Source of the DNA: DATLFI01 sp035524895
GTDB taxonomy: Bacteria > Acidobacteriota > Thermoanaerobaculia > Multivoradales > Multivoraceae
Assembly (NCBI GenBank): GCA_035524895.1
Contig: DATLFI010000253.1
Span: 1 to 7,714 of the forward strand
Direction of reading: 5' to 3'
DNA: 7,714 nt
In this document: piece by piece, positions 1-5,844 of the stretch
Numbering within the stretch: position 1 is the first letter of the stretch
How the letters are laid out: each line of letters opens with the position of its first letter
The notes under the pieces: model-generated
The model's database searches: none
The model's input: only the letters and a program-made list of their open reading frames with translations
What the model was told of the DNA's origin: nothing
Made by a program: the position numbers and the translations under genes

Positions 1-840
1 CCAGCCCGCCTCGGTCTGGTAGTAGTCCTCTATCTCCAAAGCGCCGAAGGGTCGCCGCGGAGGTGTCGAGGCCCAGCGCTCTCGGCGCTCCAGGTCGCGT
101 CGAGCCAGCTCGGACGCAGAGAAGTACGAGCGGAAGCTGCCGAGCTCAGGGTCACGGATCAGGTAACCGAGATGCGCCAGATCGATGAACGCGGCAGCGC
201 AGAGAGCGACGGCAGCGCAGAGGCTGGCGAGCAGCCGGCGTGGGCGAGGCTCCAAGGGCACGGTCCATCGAGGCGGATAGAGACCGCAGGCGGTGAGCAG
301 AGCGCAGCCTGCGGCGAACACGTCGAACGCGACGTCGTAGAGCTCGCCGACACGTAGCACGAGGGCCCACTGGAGCCCCTCGTCGGCGAACGCCACCAAC
401 GTCGTGATCGCCAACGCGGCCAGCGGTACCTCGGGACCCGGAACGCGCCCAGCCCGCACGCGCCCCAAGAAGAAGGCGCGGTGCAGCAGGATCATGAGCG
501 CGCCATAGAAGAGCAGGTGGGCGCGCTCGACGGCCGCCTCTGCGGGCGTGCCGCGCGTGCTGGCGAGCTGCTGCAGGATCGCAAGGGCAGGACCCGCGAG
601 CACCAGCGCGTAGCGCGTAGGTCGGGGCAGATGCGATCCGGTGTGCAGGAGGCGGAGCACGAACACCACCCCGGCCGCTCCCGCAGCGGCCAGCGACCAC
701 GTCACCAGCGGCGCGAAGCCCTCGCCGAGCTTGGCGCGCAGCCAGGGTGCCAGTGGGCCCATCGCCGGCGCGAACGCGAAGATCGCGAGCGTGACTAGCA
801 GTGGCGGCAGGAACCGAATCATGGCGAGAGAGCGGTGCAT
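1..840 (-). CDS. VanZ-like multi-pass membrane protein, 3' end beyond window
   Basis: The reverse strand is open from 930 to base 1 with no stop, so the C-terminus is missing; 280 residues are visible from the ATG at 840. Other in-frame starts are ATG 867 and ATG 822. None has a clear ribosome binding site, so the start is uncertain. About seven hydrophobic segments can be seen (near residues 10-30, 41-64, 75-94, 107-125, 140-160, 165-187 and 203-225). Residues 104-120 (E-R-A-H-L-L-F-Y-G-A-L) and 151-178 (A-D-E-G-L-Q-W, then R163, then Y-D169-V-A-F-D) match the VanZ-family pattern of a His/Tyr helix followed by D-E-x-x-Q and R-x-G-x-x-x-D. The tail after the last helix is charged and ends in a D-Y-Y-Q-T-E-A segment. 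VanZ proteins are linked to teicoplanin resistance, but most VanZ-like proteins have no known function, so none is assigned. The gene is divergent from the propeller gene, with 148 bp between starts. Confidence 0.7.
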   Translation of the reverse strand, partial: MHRSLAMIRFLPPLLVTLAIFAFAPAMGPLAPWLRAKLGEGFAPLVTWSLAAAGAAGVVFVLRLLHTGSHLPRPTRYALVLAGPALAILQQLASTRGTPAEAAVERAHLLFYGALMILLHRAFFLGRVRAGRVPGPEVPLAALAITTLVAFADEGLQWALVLRVGELYDVAFDVFAAGCALLTACGLYPPRWTVPLEPRPRRLLASLCAAVALCAAAFIDLAHLGYLIRDPELGSFRSYFSASELARRDLERRERWASTPPRRPFGALEIEDYYQTEAGW

Positions 841-976
841 GCGATGGGCAGCGCTCGCTGGGAGCATCGCGATGCCGGGCGCGCACGACGCTCGAGGCAA
901 GGATACGCTGGGGGACTCGAACGATGTCGGTCACGCGAGCCGGAACGGCGCTTGCGGCCTCGAGCTAGTACAGGGC

Positions 977-980
977 AGGA
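977..980 (+). promoter_or_regulatory. Shine-Dalgarno sequence for the ATG at 989
   Basis: AGGA lies 8 bases upstream of the ATG at 989. This supports 989 as the original start of the propeller gene, even though a palindromic insertion begins two codons later. Confidence 0.5.
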
Positions 981-988
981 TCCGCAGT

Positions 989-2392
989 ATGTCTCTAGCA
1001 GCCCGTGGTGAAACCCGCGTGAGGCTGCGCGCGGGGATCTGCGGCCGCTGGCAAGGCGTGGCCGACGAACGCGATGCGGTACCATCGTGCAGGAGGCCCA
1101 ACGCAGCCAGCGGCCGCAAACCCCCGCGCCCCAGGCGGTTGGGGCGGCGTGGGGCCGTCTGCGGTGTTGCGCTCGCTCAGCGATGGACCCAGCATCGCCA
1201 CCGCTCCCGCGCCTTGCATACGGCCCCACGGCGCTCCCAACGCAGCCCACGGGGGTTCCACCACGGGCTGCTAGGGCTGCCACACGTAGTGCTCTCTGCG
1301 CTGGTCGCCGCGCTCGCTGCGATCGCACCCTCCCAGGCTCGTCAACCCGACGGCGCGAGCTGGCCCGAGCGTCCCGTCTGGGCGTCACGCATCGTCGCCG
1401 ACGGTGGTGGACGCTTAGACTGGTCGTTACAGGGCGACAAGCTCGTCTTCGATCGGCCCGATCGCGGCGACGGCCTCTTCGACCTCTGGCTGCTGGATCT
1501 CACGAGCGCGGCCGAGCGCTGTCTCACCTGCACCGTGCCTGAGCTCCGCGGGGCGCACGCGCTCGATCCCGCGTGGCATCCCTCGGGCGAGTACGTGGTG
1601 TTCCAAGTTCAACAGAACGCTCGCAAGCTGCGCCTCACGGTCTCGGAGCTCGCCGGTGCCTCGCGCGGTCTGCACGGAGATCTCTGGCTGGTGCGCTCTG
1701 ACGGCAGAGATCTCTGGCAGCTCACCCGCGCCGCAGAAATGGGCTCCGCCGTGCTCACGCCACATTTCTCGCACGAAGGCAGCGCGTTGCTCTGGTCGGA
1801 GCGGGTGGCGAGCCGTCCCGCCCCTTGGGGCGCGTGGCAACTCCGCACGGCCGACTTCCGCATCCGTCGGGGAGTACCGAGCCTGAAGGGCTTGCTGGCC
1901 CATCGCCCCACAGGACTCCCCGGGCTGATCTTGGCGGAGGCATTCTTGCCCGACGACCAACGGATGCTGCTGGCGGCCGAGCGAACCCCCGGCGGCGCCC
2001 TCGACATCGCGATCTGGGATCCCCGCACCAAGGCGCTCGAGCAACTCACCGCCTCGGGCGCGGGCGACGACGCTCACGCGCGCATTTCCCCACGCGGCGA
2101 TTTCTTGGCATGGGCCGCTGATGCCATCGCGCGCCGCGGTCCCGGCGACGAGGCGGGCGAGCTGCCGGCGCGAGAAGTCTGGACGATGTCGCTGGACGGC
2201 TCGGATCGCCGTCCGCTGACGCGCTTCAACGGCGACGACAACGAGGGCCTCGGACGGGCCTGGGTCGGCGACCTGGCTTGGAGCCCGAGCGGCGACCGAC
2301 TCGCCGTGCAGGTCATCCACGGCATCGTGGAGCCGCGGGCGGCGATCGTGCTCCTCGAGCTCGATCCGGCGCTGCGCCGCGTCGCGAGATGA
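989..2392 (+). CDS. Secreted TolB/PD40-type beta-propeller protein, interrupted in frame by a palindromic element
   Basis: As read, 467 residues. From about 1350 onward the protein shows repeated PD40/WD40-like beta-propeller blades: P-A-W-H-P-S-G-E-Y-V-V-F (about 1568-1603), D-L-W-L-V-R-S-D-G-R-D-L-W-Q-L-T (about 1679-1726), P-H-F-S-H-E-G-S-A-L-L-W (about 1760), A-R-I-S-P-R-G-D-F-L-A-W (about 2078), V-W-T-M-S-L-D-G-S-D-R-R-P-L-T (about 2180), and L-A-W-S-P-S-G-D-R-L-A-V (about 2273). These match the repeats of TolB and related periplasmic propellers, which act as binding scaffolds; no partner is evident. The hydrophobic stretch L-S-A-L-V-A-A-L-A-A-I-A-P-S-Q-A (1292-1339) looks like a signal peptide core but lies 100 codons from the ATG, because 276 bp were inserted after Met-Ser-Leu. 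Without the insert the protein would be 375 residues, beginning M-S-L-G-L-P-H-V-V-L. A GTG at 1289 is an alternative start (367 residues) with no convincing ribosome binding site and no basic n-region. The family call is solid; the start used today is uncertain. Confidence 0.8.
   Translation: MSLAARGETRVRLRAGICGRWQGVADERDAVPSCRRPNAASGRKPPRPRRLGRRGAVCGVALAQRWTQHRHRSRALHTAPRRSQRSPRGFHHGLLGLPHVVLSALVAALAAIAPSQARQPDGASWPERPVWASRIVADGGGRLDWSLQGDKLVFDRPDRGDGLFDLWLLDLTSAAERCLTCTVPELRGAHALDPAWHPSGEYVVFQVQQNARKLRLTVSELAGASRGLHGDLWLVRSDGRDLWQLTRAAEMGSAVLTPHFSHEGSALLWSERVASRPAPWGAWQLRTADFRIRRGVPSLKGLLAHRPTGLPGLILAEAFLPDDQRMLLAAERTPGGALDIAIWDPRTKALEQLTASGAGDDAHARISPRGDFLAWAADAIARRGPGDEAGELPAREVWTMSLDGSDRRPLTRFNGDDNEGLGRAWVGDLAWSPSGDRLAVQVIHGIVEPRAAIVLLELDPALRRVAR
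995..1029 (+). repeat. Left terminal inverted repeat of the palindromic element
   Basis: This arm of about 35 bases begins CTAGCAGCCCGTGGTG. It pairs with 1241-1274: 16 perfect base pairs, then mismatches at 1011/1258 and 1017/1252, and one unpaired base at 1022. Confidence 0.85.
1040..1118. repeat. Nested inverted repeat inside the palindromic element
   Basis: TGCGGCCGCTGGC at 1040-1052 is repeated inverted and without mismatch at 1106-1118, with a 53-base spacer. Similarity continues outward through a G/C-rich GCGCGGGG-type block. A smaller hairpin follows at 1127-1146 (CGCCCCA / TGGGGCG, 6-base loop). CGTGGGGCCGT at 1148-1158 is inverted at 1220-1230. The element is therefore built from several shuffled copies of short motifs rather than one simple hairpin. 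Confidence 0.75.
1241..1274 (-). repeat. Right terminal inverted repeat of the palindromic element
   Basis: Reverse complement of 995-1029 with two mismatches and a one-base gap. It ends in CTAG at 1271-1274, immediately before the GGG codon where the propeller gene resumes. Confidence 0.85.
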
Positions 2393-2462
2393 TCGAAGTC
2401 ATCGAGACGCCAACGGACGGAAGGCGCCAAGCTGCTCCGGCGCCGCCGACCTGCTGCGGCTG

Positions 2463-2489
2463 GGCGAGGCCATCGCGGCTGGTCTCGCC
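2463..2489. terminator. Hairpin between convergent genes, possible bidirectional terminator
   Basis: A 10-bp stem (GGCGAGGCCA with TGGTCTCGCC, all paired if one G-U is allowed) closes a 7-base loop. It lies in the 102-bp gap between the end of the propeller gene (2392) and the end of sspB (2495). Position and stability fit a terminator, but no T-run follows on either strand, so it is not a classic intrinsic terminator. Confidence 0.4.
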
Positions 2490-2494
2490 AACCG

Positions 2495-3010
2495 TCAGTG
2501 ATGCTTGCGAAAATCGTCGAGGTGAACCACCTTGGCGCAGTGGTCAGGATCGCCGTCGTCGGTAGGCTGAGCTCCGTCGAGCAAGCCGCCGACGCTGGTT
2601 CCCACGCCGGGGTCGTCTCCGCCGGACTCCGCGTGCCGGAGCTCCGCCTCGAGCCTCTGGAAGCGCAGTCCGAACTCGGCCGCAGGATCCGAGAAAGCCG
2701 ACAGCGCCGCGAACGGCACGGTGATGCGCTGCGGCACGCCCGCGAATTGCAGCGTCACCGAAACTTGATGCTCCTCCACTTCGAGATCCCAGAACTGATG
2801 TTGTAGTACAACAGTCATCTCGCCGGGGTAGCGCGAGTGCAACGACGGCGGCAGGATCACCCCGGCGTGGCTCGTGTCGAAGGAGAGAAAGAAGTGGTGG
2901 GAACCGGGCAACCCCTCGTCAGCGATTTCCGCGAGGAGGTCTCGCACGACTTCGCGCAACGCAGCGTCGATGCGCGCGACGTAGTCGATCTTGCTCTCGC
3001 CGGAGGGCAT
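2495..3010 (-). CDS. sspB: ClpXP adaptor protein SspB
   Basis: The 171-residue product matches the SspB stringent-starvation family in its alphaproteobacterial form. SspB binds ssrA-tagged and other substrates and delivers them to the ClpXP protease in the cytoplasm. The N-terminal helix (I-D-Y-V-A-R-I-D-A-A-L, from residue 8) is followed by the substrate-binding fold with hallmark stretches: F-F-L-S-F-D-T-S-H-A-G-V, then Y-P-G-E-M-T-V-V-L-Q-H-Q-F-W-D-L-E-V, then F-A-G-V-P-Q-R-I-T-V-P-F-A-A-L. A linker rich in D, G and E (about residues 115-158) leads to the C-terminal end K-V-V-H-L-D-D-F-R-K-H-H. This is the short basic/hydrophobic tail by which SspB docks on the ClpX N-domain. All parts are present, so the protein should be functional. 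It starts at ATG 3010 with no visible ribosome binding site, and the transcript may be leaderless. It is divergent from the LCAT-like hydrolase and convergent with the propeller gene, with no functional link to either. Confidence 0.92.
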   Translation of the reverse strand: MPSGESKIDYVARIDAALREVVRDLLAEIADEGLPGSHHFFLSFDTSHAGVILPPSLHSRYPGEMTVVLQHQFWDLEVEEHQVSVTLQFAGVPQRITVPFAALSAFSDPAAEFGLRFQRLEAELRHAESGGDDPGVGTSVGGLLDGAQPTDDGDPDHCAKVVHLDDFRKHH

Positions 3011-3017
3011 CGAAACG

Positions 3018-3026
3018 ACCCTAGCA
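3018..3026 (-). promoter_or_regulatory. Possible extended -10 element for a leaderless sspB transcript
   Basis: Read leftward, the sequence is TGCTAGGGT, which resembles an extended -10 (TGnTATAAT) with a degenerate hexamer. It ends 7 bases before the sspB ATG, so transcription would begin at or next to the A of the start codon. That agrees with the absence of a Shine-Dalgarno sequence. No good -35 is visible. Confidence 0.25.
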
Positions 3027-3110
3027 CAGCGATCGCGGAGAGCGCGCGCGTTGCGATCGCACGTGCGCGACGCGCGCGCTGGCGAGTCGTCTCGACGATC
3101 TCGCTGTGCT
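3023..3110. repeat. Nested GC-rich palindromes in the sspB / hydrolase divergent region
   Basis: AGCACAGCGA at 3023-3032 is inverted perfectly at 3101-3110. Inside it, AGCGCGCGCGT at 3041-3051 is inverted perfectly at 3070-3080. Between these lies the 10-bp palindrome TGCGATCGCA at 3052-3061. The octamer GCGATCGC occurs twice (3029-3036 and 3053-3060). It could be an operator or a cruciform-forming region serving both divergent genes; no binding protein can be named. Confidence 0.6.
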
Positions 3111-3157
3111 GTTCTCTATCGGCCGCGCCCGCGCAGCCGCCACCTCCGGCCGCCGCT

Positions 3158-4450
3158 ATGGAGCGTGAAGTACCGGTGGTGGTCGTGCCCGGCGTCACAG
3201 GCAGCCGACTCAAGGACCCCGAACGGGACATCGAAGTGTGGGGCACGGCGCGAGGCTTCTTCACGCCAAAGGACCGCGGACACTCTCTGGCTCTGCCGAT
3301 CCGAGAAGGGGACGAGGCGCGCGATGCGTTGGTTCCCAACGGCACGATCTTCCACGTGCGCCTGCTCACGTGGAGCAAGGAGGTGTACCGGCCCCTACGC
3401 CGAGCACTGGAGCAGGGCGGGTACCGGTCCGGCGAGCTCGTGCAGCCGGAAGTCAGTCTCTTCTTCTTCGACTACGACTGGCGGCGCGACAACGTCGAGA
3501 TCGCGAAGCGACTCCACCAGAGTCTGGAGCTGCTGGCCTCCGGCCGTCGCGACCCGCGCGTTCATCTGGTGTGCCAGAGCAGCGGCGCCCGGGTCTGCCG
3601 CTACGTCGCCAAGTACGGCGGTCTCTCGCTGGAGGAGGCGGAAGCAGGCGAGCAGCCGAAGCGCGGCTATCGGTTGACCAAGCTGATCCTGGTCGGCGCG
3701 TCGAACGGCGGTTCCATGCGCCAGCTCCACGAGCTGCACAACGGCAGGCGCTACGTGCCGAGTGTCGGGAGGTTCCTCGGTCCCGAAACCCTGTTCACGC
3801 TCCGCCCCTTGTTCGGGGATCTTCCGGCAGACTACGGCGCCCTCTTCGTCGACGAGGGGGGAAAGCTCCTGGCAGTCGACCTGTACGACCCCGCTTCCTG
3901 GACCACCTACCAGTGGTCGGTCTTCGATCCACAGATCGCGCGGCGCCTCGACGAAGGGCCCAGATCGGAGCTGTTCGGTGACGCCGACAACCGGTTCCGC
4001 TATCTATCCGAGGTCCTCGATCGCGCCCGCCGCGTGCACCGCCTACTGGAGCTGCCCGCACCGGGCTTCGAGGGAACTAGCATCTACCTCCTGCTCAACG
4101 GCTCGGGCGTGGCGCCGGCCCGCGCACAACTCGTGCAGAGCAAGGAGGGAGCCTGGAGCACACGCTTCTTCGACGACCACGCGGTGCGCAACAACCTCCA
4201 CCTGAAGTCGCTGTTGGGTGCCCCCGGTGATGGGCACGCAACCCTGGCTAGCCAGTCGGTACTCTCGAAGCAGGAGCTGGCCGTCGTCGCGGACGAGCGT
4301 GAAGCGAGCGGCGGGCACTTCGATGTGATGCTCACGCGCGCAGCGCACAACGCCATTCTGGAGTTTCTCGGATCGCCGGAAGCGGCCTCAGAAACCGCGG
4401 CTCCGAACACCTTCATCACGCGGGCGGCAGCCGACCGGCAAGACGACTGA
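3158..4450 (+). CDS. LCAT-like alpha/beta hydrolase (lipase/acyltransferase family)
   Basis: 430 residues from ATG 3158. The N-terminus P-V-V-V-V-P-G-V-T-G-S-R-L (residues 6-18) and the F-D-Y-D-W-R-R motif (104-110) are typical of the lecithin:cholesterol acyltransferase family, whose members hydrolyse or transfer acyl chains of lipids. The nucleophile elbow is C-Q-S-S-G (139-143), placing the catalytic serine at 141 but with Cys in place of the usual first Gly of G-x-S-x-G. The acid is probably Asp358 in P-G-D-G-H and the base His387 in G-G-H-F-D-V-M, so a full triad can be proposed. The start is problematic: in-frame sequence upstream (about 3056-3157) reads like a signal peptide (basic R-A-R-R-A-R-W-R, then V-V-S-T-I-S-L-C-C-S-L-S-A-A-P-A-Q) but has no ATG, GTG or TTG, and ATG 3158 has no ribosome binding site. 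An exported enzyme with a non-canonical start or a sequence error is possible. Substrate unknown. Confidence 0.8.
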   Translation: MEREVPVVVVPGVTGSRLKDPERDIEVWGTARGFFTPKDRGHSLALPIREGDEARDALVPNGTIFHVRLLTWSKEVYRPLRRALEQGGYRSGELVQPEVSLFFFDYDWRRDNVEIAKRLHQSLELLASGRRDPRVHLVCQSSGARVCRYVAKYGGLSLEEAEAGEQPKRGYRLTKLILVGASNGGSMRQLHELHNGRRYVPSVGRFLGPETLFTLRPLFGDLPADYGALFVDEGGKLLAVDLYDPASWTTYQWSVFDPQIARRLDEGPRSELFGDADNRFRYLSEVLDRARRVHRLLELPAPGFEGTSIYLLLNGSGVAPARAQLVQSKEGAWSTRFFDDHAVRNNLHLKSLLGAPGDGHATLASQSVLSKQELAVVADEREASGGHFDVMLTRAAHNAILEFLGSPEAASETAAPNTFITRAAADRQDD

Positions 4451-4506
4451 GGCGACGCGCGAGCTTCCGGGGATCGCCAGCGGAGTGCTGCGCCGGCTGC
4501 GCCTCC

Positions 4507-4533
4507 AGACCGTCTCGCCCCGCTCGACGGTTT
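4507..4533. terminator. Hairpin between convergent hydrolase and mvaS genes
   Basis: The 8-bp stem pairs AGACCGTC (4507-4514) with GACGGTTT (4526-4533), including one G-T pair, around an 11-base loop. It sits in the 98-bp gap between the two stop codons. There is only a three-T run, so a terminator role is inferred mainly from position. Confidence 0.4.
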
Positions 4534-4548
4534 GAAGCGTCAGCCTCG

Positions 4549-5691
4549 CTACGCCGAGACCAGCAGCGGCTGACCGGCGCGCAGGCGTCGGTACTCGTCG
4601 GCGCCGACACGGCCGCGGCGCGCGAGGTCGCGCTCGACGTCCTGGGCCCAAGCGCCTTCGTGGGCGCGCGGGCCGGCGACCAGCGAGAGCAGCTCGGATC
4701 CGAACCCGGAGCCGTAAGAGAACGCGGCGATGCGCTGGCCTTGCTTGAGACCCTTGAGCGCGCTCGCCACCGAGATCCAAAGGCTCGCCGTGTAGGCATT
4801 GCCGCACAGCTTGTTCCACAGCATGGTCGGCTCGACTTTCTGCCGAAAGACCTCGTTCATCCTCTCGGCCGTCCAGCCGAACGCCTCGCCGAGGCGGATG
4901 ACGGTCTTGCGCACCATCTTCGGGAACGGGACGTGGAAGCACAGCGCTTCGAACCGCTCGAGCGCCCGCTCGGGGTCCTCACCGTTGAGCAGAGCGCGGA
5001 AGCACTCCTCCGCGGCGCGCTTGTAGCACTCGAGGCTGAGCCGTCCGTCGACGGTCGGGTACTCGTCCCCCACCGGGCGATAGAAGTCGAAGGCGGGCTC
5101 GCTCCACGGATACGAGACCGTCTCCACCCGCGCGACGTCCGGTCGGTCGACGACGAAGGCCACCGCGCCAGCACCCTGGGTCGGCTCGCCGGGGTCGCCC
5201 TCTTCGTAGAGCGCGATGTCGGCGGCGATCACCAGTGCGGCCTTGCCCTGCGCCGCGCCCGACAGACGCCACTCCAGCGCCTGGCGCAGCGCGAGCGTGC
5301 CGCCATAGCAGGCGTGCTTCACTTCGTAGGACCGGATCGGCCCGCGAAGGTCCAGCCGGTCGGCGACGAAGGCTGAGAGCGGCCGCGACATGTCGACCGC
5401 GGACTCCGTGCCCACCACCAACAGACCGATGTCCTTGGCGTCGCCGTCCCATCGGCCGAGAGCCCTCCGCGCAGCCTCGGACGCCAGGTCGACGATGCCG
5501 TAGTCCGGCGGACAGAGCGAGATCTCGCCGCACTCGAGCCCGACCAGGTACTTGTCCGGGTCCTCCCCGCGCAGCGCGGCCAACTCCTCCGCTCGAATGG
5601 AGAGCGGCGGCAGATGGATCCCGAGAGAGGCGATCCCCGTCTCCGGAACCGCGACCGGCGATTCGCTGCGGGACGACTGGAAGTCGGGCAT
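4549..5691 (-). CDS. mvaS: Hydroxymethylglutaryl-CoA synthase family protein
   Basis: 380 residues, close to the usual length of bacterial HMG-CoA synthases. The enzyme condenses acetyl-CoA with acetoacetyl-CoA to HMG-CoA, the committed step into the mevalonate route to isoprenoids; relatives use carrier-protein-bound substrates for beta-branching in polyketide synthesis. The catalytic residues are all present: Glu96 in V-G-T-E-S-A-V-D, Cys128 in E-V-K-H-A-C-Y-G-G, and His253 in C-F-H-V-P-F-P-K-M. The first two are offset by 17 from Glu79/Cys111 of the Staphylococcus aureus enzyme. Further signatures are P-G-E-P-T-Q-G-A-G-A (167-176), G-N-A-Y-T-A-S and S-Y-G-S-G-F-G-S-E. ATG 5691 was chosen because GAGGAGG ends 5 bases before it; an in-frame ATG at 5739 would only add a poor 16-residue extension. 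No other mevalonate or polyketide gene is in the window, so the choice between primary metabolism and beta-branching rests on family resemblance alone. Confidence 0.88.
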   Translation of the reverse strand: MPDFQSSRSESPVAVPETGIASLGIHLPPLSIRAEELAALRGEDPDKYLVGLECGEISLCPPDYGIVDLASEAARRALGRWDGDAKDIGLLVVGTESAVDMSRPLSAFVADRLDLRGPIRSYEVKHACYGGTLALRQALEWRLSGAAQGKAALVIAADIALYEEGDPGEPTQGAGAVAFVVDRPDVARVETVSYPWSEPAFDFYRPVGDEYPTVDGRLSLECYKRAAEECFRALLNGEDPERALERFEALCFHVPFPKMVRKTVIRLGEAFGWTAERMNEVFRQKVEPTMLWNKLCGNAYTASLWISVASALKGLKQGQRIAAFSYGSGFGSELLSLVAGPRAHEGAWAQDVERDLARRGRVGADEYRRLRAGQPLLVSA

Positions 5692-5696
5692 TGCGT

Positions 5697-5703
5697 CCTC
5701 CTC
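5697..5703 (-). promoter_or_regulatory. Strong Shine-Dalgarno deciding the mvaS start
   Basis: GAGGAGG, read leftward, with a 5-base spacer to the ATG at 5691. It overlaps the longer reading frame from 5739 and argues against that upstream start. Confidence 0.75.
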
Positions 5704-5788
5704 GGCTGCATCGCCGATGGAACTCTGCGGCGCAGACAACCCATGACCACCTACCGGAGGCTAGGGTCGAGTCTGCGATTGGCGCGCC

Positions 5789-5794
5789 AGTATA
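5789..5794 (-). promoter_or_regulatory. Possible -10 box for mvaS
   Basis: TATACT on the minus strand, one of the few AT-rich hexamers in the 153-bp gap between the ATL gene and mvaS. A weak -35-like TCGACT (5815-5820) lies 20 bases upstream, longer than the usual spacing. If real, mvaS has its own promoter rather than relying on the upstream gene. Confidence 0.3.
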
Positions 5795-5844
5795 GCGGCC
5801 GGAAGGGCGATTCTAGTCGAGGATGTCGGCGATCGCCACGGCGC

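Larger units (their letters stand above)
995..1274. mobile_element. MITE-like palindromic element with CTAG borders, inserted in frame
   Basis: The two ends are inverted copies: 995-1010 and 1259-1274 are perfect reverse complements (16 bp). Pairing continues inward to about 1029/1241 with two mismatches and one bulged base. The arms keep partial similarity beyond that, including G-C-A-A-G-G-C-G at 1051-1058 mirrored near 1210. CTAG lies at both borders and may be a 4-bp target duplication, although CTAG is itself a palindrome and could equally be part of the element ends. The element holds further nested inverted repeats and encodes no recognisable transposase, which fits a non-autonomous element mobilised in trans. 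Removing 276 bp joins ATG-TCT-CTA directly to GGG-CTG-CCA and restores a normal signal-peptide gene start. The family is not identified; copies elsewhere in the genome would be needed to prove mobility. Confidence 0.75.

Noticed and set aside
152..934. Long leftward open frame with 260 codons over the VanZ-like gene
   Set aside because: Its translation is arginine- and alanine-rich without any fold signature, while the adjacent minus frame gives clean membrane helices and a VanZ-type motif.
641..988. Upstream part of the rightward frame ending at 2392
   Set aside because: This part lies over the N-terminus of the VanZ-like gene on the other strand and reads as low-complexity sequence. The ATG at 989 has a ribosome binding site and the insertion reconstruction points to it.
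1427..2320. Leftward frame of 297 codons across the propeller gene
   Set aside because: Shadow frame: the rightward translation has regular propeller blades, this one has no recognisable motif.
2837..3010. Hydrolase start at GTG 2837, or GTGs at 2894/2897
   Set aside because: This would overlap sspB for about 170 bases on the opposite strand, and the encoded residues show no leader or domain features.
5692..5739. Longer N-terminus for mvaS from ATG 5739
   Set aside because: The strong GAGGAGG lies inside this extension and positions ribosomes at ATG 5691.
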